Assembly: GCF_001941975.2 (NCBI RefSeq)
Contig: NZ_CP146991.1
Span: forward strand, 2,094,524 to 2,158,523
Direction: 5' to 3'
Source of the DNA: Sporomusa sphaeroides DSM 2875
Lineage (GTDB): Bacteria; Bacillota; Negativicutes; Sporomusales; Sporomusaceae
DNA length: 64,000 bases
Under the pieces are notes generated by a model. That model searched no databases and had not been told where the DNA came from. It was given only the letters and a program-made list of their open reading frames with translations. Position numbers and translations under genes: made by a program. Shown piece after piece: positions 32,632-42,111 of this stretch (position 1 is its first letter; each line of letters begins with the position of its first letter).

Positions 32632-33765
32632 ATGGATTTTAACTTTACTCCCGACCAACTGGATCTACAAAAGATGGTAAAGGATTTTGTGGCTAAAGAA
32701 ATTACTCCGCACGCTTTAGAAATGGATAAAGACGGTGTGGTTCCAGCTGATCTGTGGAAGAAGCTTGATGAAGCAGGCTTGCTCAATTTAACTGTTCCTG
32801 AAGAGTATGATGGACCAGGTCTTGATGCCCTTTCAATCGCTCTTATCTATGAGGAACTGGGAAAAGGGTGTGCTGGTGTAGCTACAACAACGGCAGCCAA
32901 TGCTTTAGCTTCTTATCCGGTAGTATTATTGGGTACTGATGAGCAAAAGCGGAAGATGTTTGATGTTCTTAATAATGGTAAATTAGCCGCTTTTGCGCTG
33001 ACTGAGCCAGGTGCCGGTTCTGACGCAGGAGCAGTTGCCACTACCGCTGTTAAAGACGGCGAAGATTATATTCTTAATGGAACAAAGTGTTTTATTACTA
33101 ATGGTGGCATTGCTGAAATTTATATTATTTTTGCTAATACCCGTAAAACAGCCGGTATCCGTGGCCTGACTGCTTTTATTGTCGATCGCGGCACTCCGGG
33201 TTTTACAGTTGGTAAAGAAGAAGAAAAGATGGGGATCAGGGCCTCTAATACCTGCGAATTGGTGTTAGACAACGTGCGTATTCCGGCAACTAACCGTATT
33301 GGCCGTGAAGGAGAAGGTTTCAAGATTGCCATGAAAACACTGGATGCTGCCCGGCCGTTTGTTGGTGCGGTATCGGTGGGATTGGCTCAGGCGGCTTTTG
33401 AATTGGCTGTTAAATACTCCAAGGAGCGCGTACAATTTGATAAGCCTATTGCTTCGTTCCAGCTTGTACAGGCTATGCTGGCTGATATGGCGATGCAAAT
33501 TGAGGCTGCCCGGCTGCTGGTTTATAAAGCCTGCTGGCTGAAAGACCAGGGTGTGGATTATACTAAAGAATCTGCCATTGCTAAATGCTTTGCTGCTGAC
33601 ACGGCGATGAAGGTTACGGTGGATGCTGTTCAAGTGCTGGGCGGATATGGTTATTCCAAAGAGTATCCTGCGGAGAAATATATGCGTGATGCTAAAATCA
33701 TGCAGATTTACGAAGGAACCAACCAAATTCAACGTCTGGTAATTGCCAACAATATTCTGTACTAA
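32632..33765 (+). CDS. Acyl-CoA dehydrogenase (short-chain, butyryl-CoA type)
   Basis: FAD enzyme that oxidises acyl-CoA, or reduces crotonyl-CoA when paired with EtfAB. The 377-residue chain shows 'FALTEPGAGSDAGA', 'CFITNGGIAEIYI' and the C-terminal catalytic base glutamate in 'MQIYEGTNQIQR'. Sequence type resembles Bcd/short-chain dehydrogenases. ATG 32632 follows AAGGAGG. No etfAB, thiolase or crotonase genes adjoin it, so its pathway cannot be read from context. Confidence 0.9.
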   Translation: MDFNFTPDQLDLQKMVKDFVAKEITPHALEMDKDGVVPADLWKKLDEAGLLNLTVPEEYDGPGLDALSIALIYEELGKGCAGVATTTAANALASYPVVLLGTDEQKRKMFDVLNNGKLAAFALTEPGAGSDAGAVATTAVKDGEDYILNGTKCFITNGGIAEIYIIFANTRKTAGIRGLTAFIVDRGTPGFTVGKEEEKMGIRASNTCELVLDNVRIPATNRIGREGEGFKIAMKTLDAARPFVGAVSVGLAQAAFELAVKYSKERVQFDKPIASFQLVQAMLADMAMQIEAARLLVYKACWLKDQGVDYTKESAIAKCFAADTAMKVTVDAVQVLGGYGYSKEYPAEKYMRDAKIMQIYEGTNQIQRLVIANNILY

Positions 33766-33820
33766 TTTATAAAGTACCTTGACTTTTATAATTAACCGTA
33801 ATATAATTTACCTGAGTTGA

Positions 33821-33897
33821 GGGACTATAGCTCAGTTGGTTAGAGTACTACGTTGACATCGTAGGGGTCACTGGTTCGAGTCCAGTTAGTCCCACCA
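33821..33897 (+). tRNA. tRNA-Val (GAC)
   Basis: A 77-base cloverleaf, acceptor GGGACTA/TAGTCCC, anticodon GAC, T arm GGTTCGAGTCC and encoded CCA. A stem-loop with T run (33904-33950) follows. It is a lone tRNA, complementing the tRNA-Val (TAC) at 20.9 kb. Confidence 0.96.
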
Positions 33898-33903
33898 GAA
33901 TGC

Positions 33904-33950
33904 AAAAAAACAGGCTCACAGAAATGTATCTGTGGGCTTTTCTGTTTTTT
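33904..33950 (+). terminator. Terminator after tRNA-Val (GAC)
   Basis: GGCTCACAGA pairs with TCTGTGGGCT (with a G-T pair), followed by T-rich sequence. Confidence 0.7.
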
Positions 33951-34038
33951 AAGAAACTTAGCTATTTTCGTTACTTTTTTGATAGGTTTACGTTTATTGT
34001 AATAACAAAGTGATTTTTAAAAAGGAGAGTATCGTGAT

Positions 34039-34935
34039 ATGCAATATAAAAAACAAATTGCGGGAATTATATCGGCTGTAGTTCTTTTTGTTCCGTCAGT
34101 GTACCTGGCACAGGAAGGCTCTTATGAGACTAATACAGTGAAAACCGTTTATAATGCGGCAGGTCATGTTACCGGTGCGGCGCGCAGCTTGGCAATGGAA
34201 CCGGCAAAAATTGAGCTGCCTGCCGGGAGGTATGTACTTGACGCTAAAATTGCCGATGTTACTGGTGATGCTATCGAAGACAATATCTTCTTAATTGGTC
34301 GCAAAGCAAAACCGGACGCTATATATGCCGACCAAATCGATATCATAGTTCAAAATGGTGCGACCGGTAACCAGGTGTCTACTCAATTGGAGAATTTCGG
34401 CGGTTACGAAGCTAAGTTGTTTGTGGGAGATTTTGACGGCGATAAGATCAGTGATGTTATGGTGTCGGCACCAACAGGTGGCAGCGGCGGCATTGTGGGA
34501 CACGTTATCGCTACTTTCAGTGGCGCCGAACCGAAGGTGATTTTTGCTGAAAAGAATAATGGTGGAGCAAAGTTTACCGGCAGGTTTGTTGATGGCTTTA
34601 AAGCCGAATTAGTCAACGAAAATACCGGACGCAGTACCATTGTTGATCTCAGTGCTAATAAAGACAGGTATCTTGGCAGTAATGTGTATAGCCCGGAAGG
34701 TAAGCTTTTAAAAGAAGTTAAGCCATACTCCTATCCATTTTCAGTAATAGAACCCATTGATTTTAGCCGTAACGGCACCTATGAGCTTCGTGGTCATCAA
34801 CGGGTGGTAGGGGCATACAACGCTGATCTGGTGGCCAATGTAACTTCCATATGGAAATATGAAGACAATGAATGGCGGATAAGGCAGATTGAAGTAGCAA
34901 CAGTATTATTGTCAATGAATGAGCAAGGAAATTAA
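34039..34935 (+). CDS. Secreted protein with FG-GAP/VCBS-like calcium-binding repeats
   Basis: A 298-residue exported protein of unknown role. An N-terminal hydrophobic segment (about residues 7-25) is followed by a predicted beta-rich region with two Asp-rich loops, 'DVTGDAIEDNIFLIG' and 'VGDFDGDKISDVMV', the Ca-binding pattern of FG-GAP/integrin-like repeats. A later part ('NGTYELRGHQRVVGAYNADLVA') is not recognisable. ATG 34039 is served by AAAGGAGAG. Similar proteins in Bacillota are annotated only as VCBS-repeat or hypothetical proteins. Monocistronic. Confidence 0.72.
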   Translation: MQYKKQIAGIISAVVLFVPSVYLAQEGSYETNTVKTVYNAAGHVTGAARSLAMEPAKIELPAGRYVLDAKIADVTGDAIEDNIFLIGRKAKPDAIYADQIDIIVQNGATGNQVSTQLENFGGYEAKLFVGDFDGDKISDVMVSAPTGGSGGIVGHVIATFSGAEPKVIFAEKNNGGAKFTGRFVDGFKAELVNENTGRSTIVDLSANKDRYLGSNVYSPEGKLLKEVKPYSYPFSVIEPIDFSRNGTYELRGHQRVVGAYNADLVANVTSIWKYEDNEWRIRQIEVATVLLSMNEQGN

Positions 34936-35023
34936 CAGAATTTTTAAAGGAAAAAATAGCTTTATAGCGAATATATGCTTTTATTGAGAGTGGTGTTGCT
35001 CATTACTTGAATGGAGATATTAT

Positions 35024-36157
35024 ATGGGACTTCCAGCTTTTGATGTGCTGGGGTTTTTGCTTGAGCTATTTAAGGGGTTTTGTGTTTTATATACTGTTAC
35101 TAATTTGGCTGCCCAGCATTATCGCACTAAACTATTGGTGCTACTGCACGAATCTTCAGGGCCGAACCATGTCGGCATCATGTTTTTCCTGGTGTTATCC
35201 GGACTGGCTATGATTTTTCCCATACAGTTGCCTTACTTAGATGTTTTCTTTTTTGATTTACGGTTGTCTGTTATCATTTTATCCACTTTATATATAGGTG
35301 TGGCAGATAGTTTTATTGTTGCGACCGCAACCTTGGTGTTCCGTATGCTAAAAGGCGGACTTGACTGGATATGGTGGGCTGCCGGAATCTATGTGTATGT
35401 GGCCAGCGCTTATCTGATTATCAAGAACATACGATCCAGGAACCTCGGTTTATTTGCGGCTTCTGTTGTTATTACCGCTCTCCATCTTGGATTACTGGCA
35501 ATTTTATCAGCTTATCATCCCGGATTTAATTTTGTATCTCCGTTTGTAGCAGCAGATAATTTTCTATTATTGGCCATGACCTTGTTAATGAGTATTCCTT
35601 TGTCGGTGCATATGCTTGATTTGTCTCTTAGCCGCATTTTAGCTTTTCAAAATCAGTATAGCGAGCTTCAGTATAAGGCCGATACCGACGGACTGACTGG
35701 ATTATTGAACCGGCGGCGTTTTCAGGAATTATTTAGTCAATTGCCGGCATTATATCCGGGTAAACCGTTATCAGTACTGATGATTGATGTTGATGAATTT
35801 AAAAAATACAATGATACTTTTGGGCATCCGCAAGGGGATGTGGTTTTACGACGTCTTGCCGCCCTGCTTGCAAATAATGTGAGAGAATCCGATATAGTTA
35901 CCCGATACGGCGGGGAAGAATTTATTATTGGCTTGCCTAACACAGCCGCACAAGAAGCCGTAAGGATTGCAGAAACTATTCGGGGAGCAATCGAGAATAC
36001 TCCCTTTTACGGACGGCAAATAACGGTTTCTATTGGAATTATGTCCTGTACAACTAGTGACATTTCGATGGAAACAATGATTGCCGGAGCTGATACGCAA
36101 TTGTATCGAGCTAAGAAAGCAGGACGTAATCAGGTGTGTTTAGAATTTGTCATATAA
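35024..36157 (+). CDS. Membrane diguanylate cyclase (5TM-LytS-like plus GGDEF)
   Basis: A 377-residue protein with about six membrane helices in residues 1-200 (5TMR-LYT-like, 'LRLSVIILSTLYIGVADSFIV') and a C-terminal GGDEF domain. The active site is GGEEF, the metal/substrate motif 'MIDVDEFKKYNDTFGHPQGD' is complete and an RxxD inhibitory site (RESD) lies five residues before GGEEF. It should therefore make c-di-GMP with product inhibition. The signal sensed by the membrane part is unknown. Together with pgpH it shows that two cyclic dinucleotides are in use. Confidence 0.9.
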   Translation: MGLPAFDVLGFLLELFKGFCVLYTVTNLAAQHYRTKLLVLLHESSGPNHVGIMFFLVLSGLAMIFPIQLPYLDVFFFDLRLSVIILSTLYIGVADSFIVATATLVFRMLKGGLDWIWWAAGIYVYVASAYLIIKNIRSRNLGLFAASVVITALHLGLLAILSAYHPGFNFVSPFVAADNFLLLAMTLLMSIPLSVHMLDLSLSRILAFQNQYSELQYKADTDGLTGLLNRRRFQELFSQLPALYPGKPLSVLMIDVDEFKKYNDTFGHPQGDVVLRRLAALLANNVRESDIVTRYGGEEFIIGLPNTAAQEAVRIAETIRGAIENTPFYGRQITVSIGIMSCTTSDISMETMIAGADTQLYRAKKAGRNQVCLEFVI

Positions 36158-36174
36158 CAGTAATTTAAATATAG

Positions 36175-36208
36175 AAAAAAACCTTGTCAAAATTGACAAG
36201 GTTTTTTT
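36175..36208. terminator. Bidirectional terminator between GGDEF gene and tRNA cluster
   Basis: AACCTTGTCA/TGACAAGGTT arms with A and T runs on either side, serving the convergent tRNA operon as well. Confidence 0.85.
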
Positions 36209-36209
36209 C

Positions 36210-36286
36210 TGGTGGCGGCGCAGGGATTTGAACCCCGGACACTTCGGGTATGAACCGAATGCTCTAGCCAGCTGAGCTACGCCGCC
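36210..36286 (-). tRNA. tRNA-Met (CAT), elongator
   Basis: Minus-strand cloverleaf of 77 bases with acceptor GGCGGCG/CGCCGCC, anticodon CAT and encoded CCA. It resembles the elongator tRNA-Met of Bacillota and lacks the initiator C1-A72 mismatch. Confidence 0.93.
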
Positions 36287-36295
36287 GTATTAAAA

Positions 36296-36371
36296 TGGAG
36301 CTAGTGACCGGGATTGAACCGGTGACCTTATCCTTACCAAGGATACGCTCTACCGACTGAGCTACACCAGC
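36296..36371 (-). tRNA. tRNA-Thr (GGT)
   Basis: Minus-strand cloverleaf with acceptor GCTGGTG/CACTAGC (one G-T pair), anticodon GGT and encoded CCA. It is the middle member of a three-tRNA operon. Confidence 0.95.
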
Positions 36372-36373
36372 GT

Positions 36374-36449
<76 letters not shown>

Positions 36450-36473
36450 ATGAGATTTTTTGTCACAAATTAG

Positions 36474-36502
36474 ATTATATAGTACACCGGATACTATGTC
36501 AA
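36474..36502 (-). promoter_or_regulatory. Strong sigma-A promoter of the fMet-Thr-Met tRNA operon
   Basis: On the minus strand TTGACA and TATAAT are separated by exactly 17 bases, about 25 bases before tRNA-fMet. The remaining gap to prfC (36503-36723) is A/T-rich with no further assignable element. Confidence 0.9.
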
Positions 36503-36723
36503 TCTATTTTAAAACACCATTTTAAAAAAATGTTATATCAAACCTGATAAAGTGATACTTATTGCCAGTAAGACGGCATTGACTCCTGTCAATAAATGGT
36601 GTATATTAAATTATTGTACTGTTTACGTTATTATGATACTGCCATTACTAGTCTTGATAAGATTATTCCCGCTAATTGGATAGATATGCTGTAATTTCAA
36701 CAGACTAACTTTAGGAGGCAGAA

Positions 36724-38328
36724 ATGTCAAATATTATTCCCGAAATTGTTAAACGCCGCACCTTTGCCATTATATCCCACCCGGACGCCGGTAAAACCAC
36801 ATTAACTGAAAAACTGCTGCTTTACGGCGGCGCCATCCGGCTGGCCGGTTCTGTAAAAGCCAGAAAAGCGCAGAAACACGCGGTATCTGACTGGATGGAA
36901 ATTGAGAAACAGCGTGGTATTTCAGTAACCTCCAGTGTACTGCAATTTGATTACGACGGTTTTCGTGTTAACATATTAGATACTCCTGGTCACCAGGACT
37001 TTAGTGAGGACACGTACCGCACCTTGATGGCTGCCGACAGTGCGGTAATGCTTATTGACGCGGCTAAAGGCGTTGAAGACCAAACCAAAAAACTGTTTCA
37101 GGTTTGTAAGCAGCGGGGTATACCGGTATTCACCTTTGTTAATAAGCTTGACCGCTATGGACGTAATCCCTTTGAATTGATGGAAGAAATAGAAAAGGTT
37201 CTCGGCATTCGGGCCTATCCGATGAACTGGCCTATTGGCATTGATGGCAACTACAGCGGTGTTTATATACGCGAGCAGGCGCAGATTGAATTATTCGAAC
37301 ACAGCGGCGTTCACGGACAATGTGCTTTGCCTTCAACAAAAGGCGGTGTGGATGATCCGGCTTTTAAAGAATTGCTTGGTGATGAAATTCATCAGGCATT
37401 ATGTGACGACATTGAACTGCTGGATATGGCCGGGGAGGAGTTTGATTTTGCTAAAGTAGCCGGCGGCGAACTTACTCCCATGTTCTTTGGCAGTGCCATG
37501 ACCAATTTTGGTGTAAGACTGTTCCTGGAAGACTTTTTACGATTAGCTCCTGCACCGATGCCGAGAGAATCGTCTGAAGGGTTGATTGCTCCGGACGATG
37601 AAAAGTTTTCAGCATTTGTATTTAAAATTCAGGCCAATATGAATCCGGCTCACCGGGACCGTCTGGCTTTTATGAGAATATGTTCCGGTAAGTTTGAACG
37701 GGGTATGGCTGTATATCATGCACAGTCGGGAAAATCGGTGAAGCTAGCCCAACCGCAACAGTTTTTAGCTCAAGAGCGAACCATCATTGATGAGGCGTAT
37801 CCGGGAGATATTGTGGGGCTGTTTGATCCTGGAATTTTTGGGATTGGCGATACGCTGTGCCAGGAAGGCTTCGAGTTTACTTTCCGGGACTTTCCGGTAT
37901 TTCCCCCCGAGCAATTTGCCAGGGTTCAGGCTAAAGATACCATGAAGCGCAAACAATTTATCAAAGGCATGACCCAGCTTACCCAGGAAGGGGCTGTTCA
38001 GGTATTTCGCCAACCGGATTATCCGGTAGAATCTTTTATCATTGGGGTTGTCGGCTCATTGCAGTTTGAGGTACTGGAGTACCGTCTTAAACACGAATAT
38101 GGTGTGGATATCTTAATGAACAAGCTGCCGTACTCCATCGCCAGATGGCTCTATGGTCCAAACCTTGATGTAAAGTCTATGAAAAATATGGACAATGGAC
38201 TTTTGATCCAGGATATAAAAGACCGGCCGGTCGCATTAATTAGTAATGAGTGGCAGCTCAGATGGGTCATGGAACGCAACCCGGATATTGAGTTTTTGAT
38301 TGTGCCTGAAGACGCGCGACAAGCGTAA
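36724..38328 (+). CDS. prfC: Peptide chain release factor 3
   Basis: GTPase that recycles RF1 and RF2 after termination, 534 residues. 'SHPDAGKTTLTEKLLLYGG' (G1), 'DTPGHQDFSEDTYRTL' (G3) and 'NKLDR' (G4) are present, as is the RF3-specific C-terminal domain. Ribosome binding site AGGAGG precedes the ATG. RF3 is absent from many Bacillota, so its presence is a mild lineage marker. The GRAM-like gene follows after 14 bases. Confidence 0.95.
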   Translation: MSNIIPEIVKRRTFAIISHPDAGKTTLTEKLLLYGGAIRLAGSVKARKAQKHAVSDWMEIEKQRGISVTSSVLQFDYDGFRVNILDTPGHQDFSEDTYRTLMAADSAVMLIDAAKGVEDQTKKLFQVCKQRGIPVFTFVNKLDRYGRNPFELMEEIEKVLGIRAYPMNWPIGIDGNYSGVYIREQAQIELFEHSGVHGQCALPSTKGGVDDPAFKELLGDEIHQALCDDIELLDMAGEEFDFAKVAGGELTPMFFGSAMTNFGVRLFLEDFLRLAPAPMPRESSEGLIAPDDEKFSAFVFKIQANMNPAHRDRLAFMRICSGKFERGMAVYHAQSGKSVKLAQPQQFLAQERTIIDEAYPGDIVGLFDPGIFGIGDTLCQEGFEFTFRDFPVFPPEQFARVQAKDTMKRKQFIKGMTQLTQEGAVQVFRQPDYPVESFIIGVVGSLQFEVLEYRLKHEYGVDILMNKLPYSIARWLYGPNLDVKSMKNMDNGLLIQDIKDRPVALISNEWQLRWVMERNPDIEFLIVPEDARQA

Positions 38329-38342
38329 AGGAGGTAGGGTGT

Positions 38343-38669
38343 ATGTACAGCTTTCCTTTAGAATTGGATGAAGTCATCATCAAGAAATGTCTTGCCAGTT
38401 ATACTTGTAACGGAGATGTTTTAAACGGAGCGCTCTATTTGACAGACAACCGTCTGGTTTTTGTTGGTTATGCGCTTAGCATTACCAATAAATATATGGA
38501 GGAAGTACCGCTGACCCATATTAAGGAATTGCAGGCAGTAAAGACTTTTTTCGTTATTCCCAATGCGTTACAGGTGGTTACTATTCAGGATAAAGTAATT
38601 AAATTTGTTGTAAAAGGCCGTAATGAATGGCTTGAGGCTGTTAACAACCAATTAAGGGCAGTTAACTAA
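38343..38669 (+). CDS. Small GRAM/PH-like domain protein
   Basis: A 108-residue soluble protein with a beta-rich PH/GRAM-like pattern ('GALYLTDNRLVFVGYALSI', 'EEVPLTHIKELQAVKTFFVIPNALQVVTIQDKVIKFVVKGRNEWLEAV' read in separate strands) ending in an amphipathic helix. Such domains bind lipids or proteins; the role here is unknown. ATG 38343 follows AAAGGAGG. It is probably cotranscribed with prfC. Confidence 0.65.
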   Translation: MYSFPLELDEVIIKKCLASYTCNGDVLNGALYLTDNRLVFVGYALSITNKYMEEVPLTHIKELQAVKTFFVIPNALQVVTIQDKVIKFVVKGRNEWLEAVNNQLRAVN

Positions 38670-38718
38670 TTCGATAAAACACTTTGCTCCCCTCATTGTA
38701 TGCAAATAAGCTCTGAAA

Positions 38719-38726
38719 CATATACT
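38719..38726 (+). promoter_or_regulatory. Candidate sporulation-type -10 element before ytxC
   Basis: CATATACT resembles the -10 box of mother-cell or forespore sigma factors and lies about 10 bases before the ribosome binding site of a sporulation-family gene. No clear -35 could be assigned. Confidence 0.25.
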
Positions 38727-38748
38727 ATATGAGAAGGGAGTGAGGGTG

Positions 38749-39648
38749 GTGAAGTTACTTTCGATCGGCCTGAACGGAACAACCGGAAATATTAGGGAAA
38801 AGCTGGAATGCGACTGTAAAACGCTGACCCAAGAAGGCTTCCGTGTAGTCATAGAAGAGCTTGATAAAGGCGGCTATACATTTCTTGGTTTAAATATCAG
38901 TGATGGCGAGTTATCATTTCGCAATTATGAGCGAATAAAGAATGTGCTGAAAAATAGTGTATCCCAGATACTCGCTGATTGGATCATTAGTAATGAAGAA
39001 CATAAAATCATCAATAAGATGGTTACCAACAATTACTTTTATTTTAACCATGACGAACGGGCTGTAGTCGAATCAAATACCTTAAAAGCACTTGGTGTCT
39101 GTCCGGCAGTGCGTTATAAGCTAATATTGTCCCGTATTTTAGAATATCTGGATAATCACCATGTGCTGGTACTGGAGGGCTTCCTAAATTTTCGTCTCAA
39201 AGATTACCGCCTGCACCTGTCAGAGGTTATTGATAATGTTGTTGACGATTTTATGATGGAGCTTGAGTACAAGGAATTTATACGGGTTTTGCGCTATTTT
39301 GTCGATGTTCAGGAGCCGCGGGTAGAAGAGGCTCATCTGGTTATTAATAGCCCTGGCGTATTCCAAATTTATGACTCGCACGGTAAAATAATAAATAATC
39401 AATATGTAGAGAACTCGCTAATGCCGAATTGTAATACCGATGATGCTGATAATCTTAACTATGAAGATTTGGTAGTAAGCGCCTTAATAACTATTGCTCC
39501 ACGTAATATCATGGTACATACCAGTGACCGGCTGAGCGACAAAGAGGTCCTGGAGACAATCAAGAGTGTGTTTGAAGGACGTGTCGTAGTGTGTGAGGGT
39601 TGCGAACTGTGTATTCCTGCCGGTAAATCTACCCATACGGAGTTGTAA
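38749..39648 (+). CDS. ytxC: Sporulation protein YtxC family
   Basis: A 299-residue protein of the YtxC family (putative sporulation protein; function unknown). Matching parts are 'HVLVLEGFLNFRLKDYRLHLSEVIDNVVDDFMMELEYKEFI' (read in two pieces around residues 140-180) and the length. In Bacillus ytxC neighbours thrS, as here. Three GTG codons are clustered (38740, 38746, 38749); AAGGGAG at 38734-38740 favours the last two and I chose 38749. Confidence 0.8.
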   Translation: MKLLSIGLNGTTGNIREKLECDCKTLTQEGFRVVIEELDKGGYTFLGLNISDGELSFRNYERIKNVLKNSVSQILADWIISNEEHKIINKMVTNNYFYFNHDERAVVESNTLKALGVCPAVRYKLILSRILEYLDNHHVLVLEGFLNFRLKDYRLHLSEVIDNVVDDFMMELEYKEFIRVLRYFVDVQEPRVEEAHLVINSPGVFQIYDSHGKIINNQYVENSLMPNCNTDDADNLNYEDLVVSALITIAPRNIMVHTSDRLSDKEVLETIKSVFEGRVVVCEGCELCIPAGKSTHTEL

Positions 39649-39650
39649 CC

Positions 39651-39679
39651 TTGACAATACCGCTCAACTCGTATATAAT
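39651..39679 (+). promoter_or_regulatory. Strong sigma-A promoter of thrS
   Basis: Consensus TTGACA and TATAAT with a 17-base spacer; the -35 box starts two bases after the ytxC stop. Confidence 0.9.
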
Positions 39680-39686
39680 TCTTGAT

Positions 39687-39950
39687 AATTAAATACTGCT
39701 GTTGAACAGTGATGCCGAGGATATGATTATGTTTTGAAGGGCGTCCAGAGAGAAGATGTCACAGGCTGAAAACATCTTTACGCATACCATGCATGATTAC
39801 CACCTCTAAACTGCCTAGCCGAACTTAAGTAAGCTTTGCCGGGGTATTTCCCCGTTATCAAAATCTGAGATGGCGTTTTGCCAAAACAGGGTGGAACCAC
39901 GGGTATAAAACTCTCGTCCCTACAGGGACTGGGAGTTTTTTTATTTTTGT
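39687..39950 (+). promoter_or_regulatory. Threonyl T-box leader
   Basis: T-box core AGGGTGGAACCACGGG at 39889-39904 is followed by the terminator hairpin (ACTC-TCGTCCCT/AGGGAC-TGGGAGT) and a T run at about 39940. An ACC triplet at 39799-39801 is the candidate Thr specifier. It controls thrS in response to uncharged tRNA-Thr. Confidence 0.9.
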
Positions 39951-39969
39951 TAGTAGGAGGCTGTCGAAA

Positions 39970-41880
39970 ATGAACAAAATTAATATGACATTAAAAGACG
40001 GAGCAGTGCGTGAACTTAAGCAGGGAATAACACTGGCAGAGGCTGCTGCCTCAATTAGCCGCAACCTGGCGAAAGCTGCACTGGTTGCTAAAGTAGATGG
40101 ACAAGTGACCGATTTGTCTGCTGAATTGGAACAAGATGCAGCTGTCGAATTTTTTACATTTGAAGATGCGGAAGGTAAAGATGCTTTACGTCATACCTCT
40201 TCCCACATTTTGGCTCAGGCTGTTAAACGCCTGTATCCTGATGCTAAATTAGGGATTGGTCCGGCTATTGCCAATGGCTTTTACTATGACTTTGATACTG
40301 CCCATACATTCACGCCTGAGGATTTAGAAAAAATTCAGGCAGAAATGGAAAAAATCGTTAAGGCAAACTTACCGCTTGAGCGCATGACACTCAGTCGTGA
40401 GGAAGCCATTAAGCTGTTTGGCGAACAAGGGGAAAGCTACAAACAAGAGCTGATTCGTGATCTGCCGGAAGATGTGGAAATATCTATCTATAAGCAAGGC
40501 GAATTTATAGATTTATGTGCCGGGCCGCATGTTCAGTCTACCGGACGCGTTAAGGCAATTAAGCTGCAAAGTATTGCCGGCGCCTACTGGCGCGGGGACG
40601 AAAAAAGGAAAATGCTGCAGCGTATTTATGGTACTTCCTTTGAAAAGAAGGCAGATTTGGATGCCTATATAACCATGATGGAGGAAGCCGCCAAACGGGA
40701 TCACCGCAAGCTTGGCCGTGAACTTGATCTATTCAGCATCCAGGAAGAAGGTCCGGGTTTTCCTTTCTTTCATCCCAAAGGAATGGTTATCCGTAATGAA
40801 CTGGAAGCTTTCTGGCGCAAGCTGCATATTAAGTATGGCTATCAAGAAATCAAAACTCCGATTATCCTGCACCAAAAACTATGGCAGCAATCAGGGCACT
40901 GGGATCACTATCGTCAGAACATGTATTTCACCGAAATTGACGAAGAAGGTTATGCGGTAAAACCGATGAACTGTCCTGGCGGTATCTTGGTATACCGTAC
41001 TCAGCACCACAGCTATCGTGATTTTCCCCTGCGCACCTGCGAGTTGGGACTTGTTCACAGGCATGAAATTTCCGGAGCGCTGCACGGACTTATGCGCGTA
41101 CGCAGCTTTACGCAGGATGATTCTCATATCTTCATGCTGCCTTCCCAGATTAAGAACGAAATTAAGAAGGTCATCGAACTCTTTAATACCGTATACAGTG
41201 TCTTTGGCTTATCCTATCATGCTGAACTGAGTACTAAACCGGAAAAGGCCATGGGGTCTGATGAAATCTGGGAAACAGCAACAACTGCGCTGAAAGAGGC
41301 GATGGAAGAGCTGAACATGCCTTTCAAAATTAATCCAGGGGATGGCGCTTTTTATGGTCCGAAAATTGATTTTCACTTAAAAGATTCCATCGGACGTACC
41401 TGGCAATGCGGCACCATTCAGCTTGACATGCTGATGCCGGAAAAATTTGATCTTACCTATATTGGCGAAGATGGTCAAAAACACCGCCCGGTAATGATCC
41501 ATCGCGTTGCCTATGGCAGCATAGAGCGCTTTATCGGTATTTTGATTGAGCATTATGCCGGCGCTTTTCCGATGTGGCTTGCTCCAGTGCAGGCTAAGAT
41601 TCTGCCGATTAGTGAGCGTCATGCCAATTATGCCCAAGAAATCGCCCAGGCGATGCGTGATCAGGATATTCGGGTAGAAGTAGATGATCGCAATGAAAAA
41701 ATCGGCTATAAGATTCGTGAAGCTCAGTTGCAAAAAACACCTTATATGTTGGTTGTGGGCGATAAAGAAGCCGAATCCCGTACTGTGTCTGTTCGTAAAC
41801 GGGGAGAAGGCGATATTGGAGCAATGCCTGTTGAACAATTTATAACCACAGCCATTGCCGAAATTATTGCCAAGAGATGA
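39970..41880 (+). CDS. thrS: Threonyl-tRNA synthetase
   Basis: Class II synthetase of 636 residues with the full domain set: TGS (about 1-62), the editing SAD domain (about 63-225, 'HTSSHILAQAVKRLYPDAKLGIGP'), catalytic core ('MNCPGGILVYR', 'HGLMRVRSFTQDDSHIF', zinc-binding Cys/His) and anticodon-binding domain. The ATG follows AGGAGG. Expression is by the upstream T-box. Confidence 0.98.
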   Translation: MNKINMTLKDGAVRELKQGITLAEAAASISRNLAKAALVAKVDGQVTDLSAELEQDAAVEFFTFEDAEGKDALRHTSSHILAQAVKRLYPDAKLGIGPAIANGFYYDFDTAHTFTPEDLEKIQAEMEKIVKANLPLERMTLSREEAIKLFGEQGESYKQELIRDLPEDVEISIYKQGEFIDLCAGPHVQSTGRVKAIKLQSIAGAYWRGDEKRKMLQRIYGTSFEKKADLDAYITMMEEAAKRDHRKLGRELDLFSIQEEGPGFPFFHPKGMVIRNELEAFWRKLHIKYGYQEIKTPIILHQKLWQQSGHWDHYRQNMYFTEIDEEGYAVKPMNCPGGILVYRTQHHSYRDFPLRTCELGLVHRHEISGALHGLMRVRSFTQDDSHIFMLPSQIKNEIKKVIELFNTVYSVFGLSYHAELSTKPEKAMGSDEIWETATTALKEAMEELNMPFKINPGDGAFYGPKIDFHLKDSIGRTWQCGTIQLDMLMPEKFDLTYIGEDGQKHRPVMIHRVAYGSIERFIGILIEHYAGAFPMWLAPVQAKILPISERHANYAQEIAQAMRDQDIRVEVDDRNEKIGYKIREAQLQKTPYMLVVGDKEAESRTVSVRKRGEGDIGAMPVEQFITTAIAEIIAKR

Positions 41881-41911
41881 CAAGGAAAATCCATAAAGAT
41901 TTGAAAAAAGC

Positions 41912-41940
41912 TTGACTTCCTTGCCGATAGGTGTTAACAT
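41912..41940 (+). promoter_or_regulatory. Sigma-A promoter of infC-rpmI-rplT
   Basis: TTGACT and TAACAT with a 17-base spacer, just after thrS and before the structured leader. Confidence 0.7.
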
Positions 41941-41946
41941 TATCAG

Positions 41947-42082
41947 GTAATTGAATTTTGCATTAAGCAGAAGCCATCCGCTTCTCACCTTACGACGCCT
42001 GGGGGCAGTTAGTAAGGTAACAGTAGGCAATCATTTTGATATGCTATTACGCGGGTGGTTTATACCACCCGTTTTTTATTTT
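41947..42082 (+). promoter_or_regulatory. L20 autoregulatory leader of the infC operon
   Basis: The leader has AGCAGAAGCCATCCGCTTCT, CACCTTACGACGCC/AGTAAGGT pairing and a terminator (CGGGTGG-TTTAT-ACCACCCG plus T run at 42052-42080). This matches the Gram-positive L20 leader, in which ribosomal protein L20 binds an rRNA-like structure and promotes termination. Confidence 0.88.
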
Positions 42083-42111
42083 ATTTGACAAATATCAGGA
42101 GGTGAGCGGCA

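Noticed and set aside
41377-42030. 217-residue ORF antisense to thrS
   Set aside because: Shadow of a highly conserved gene; composition is typical of antisense frames and no start signal is seen.
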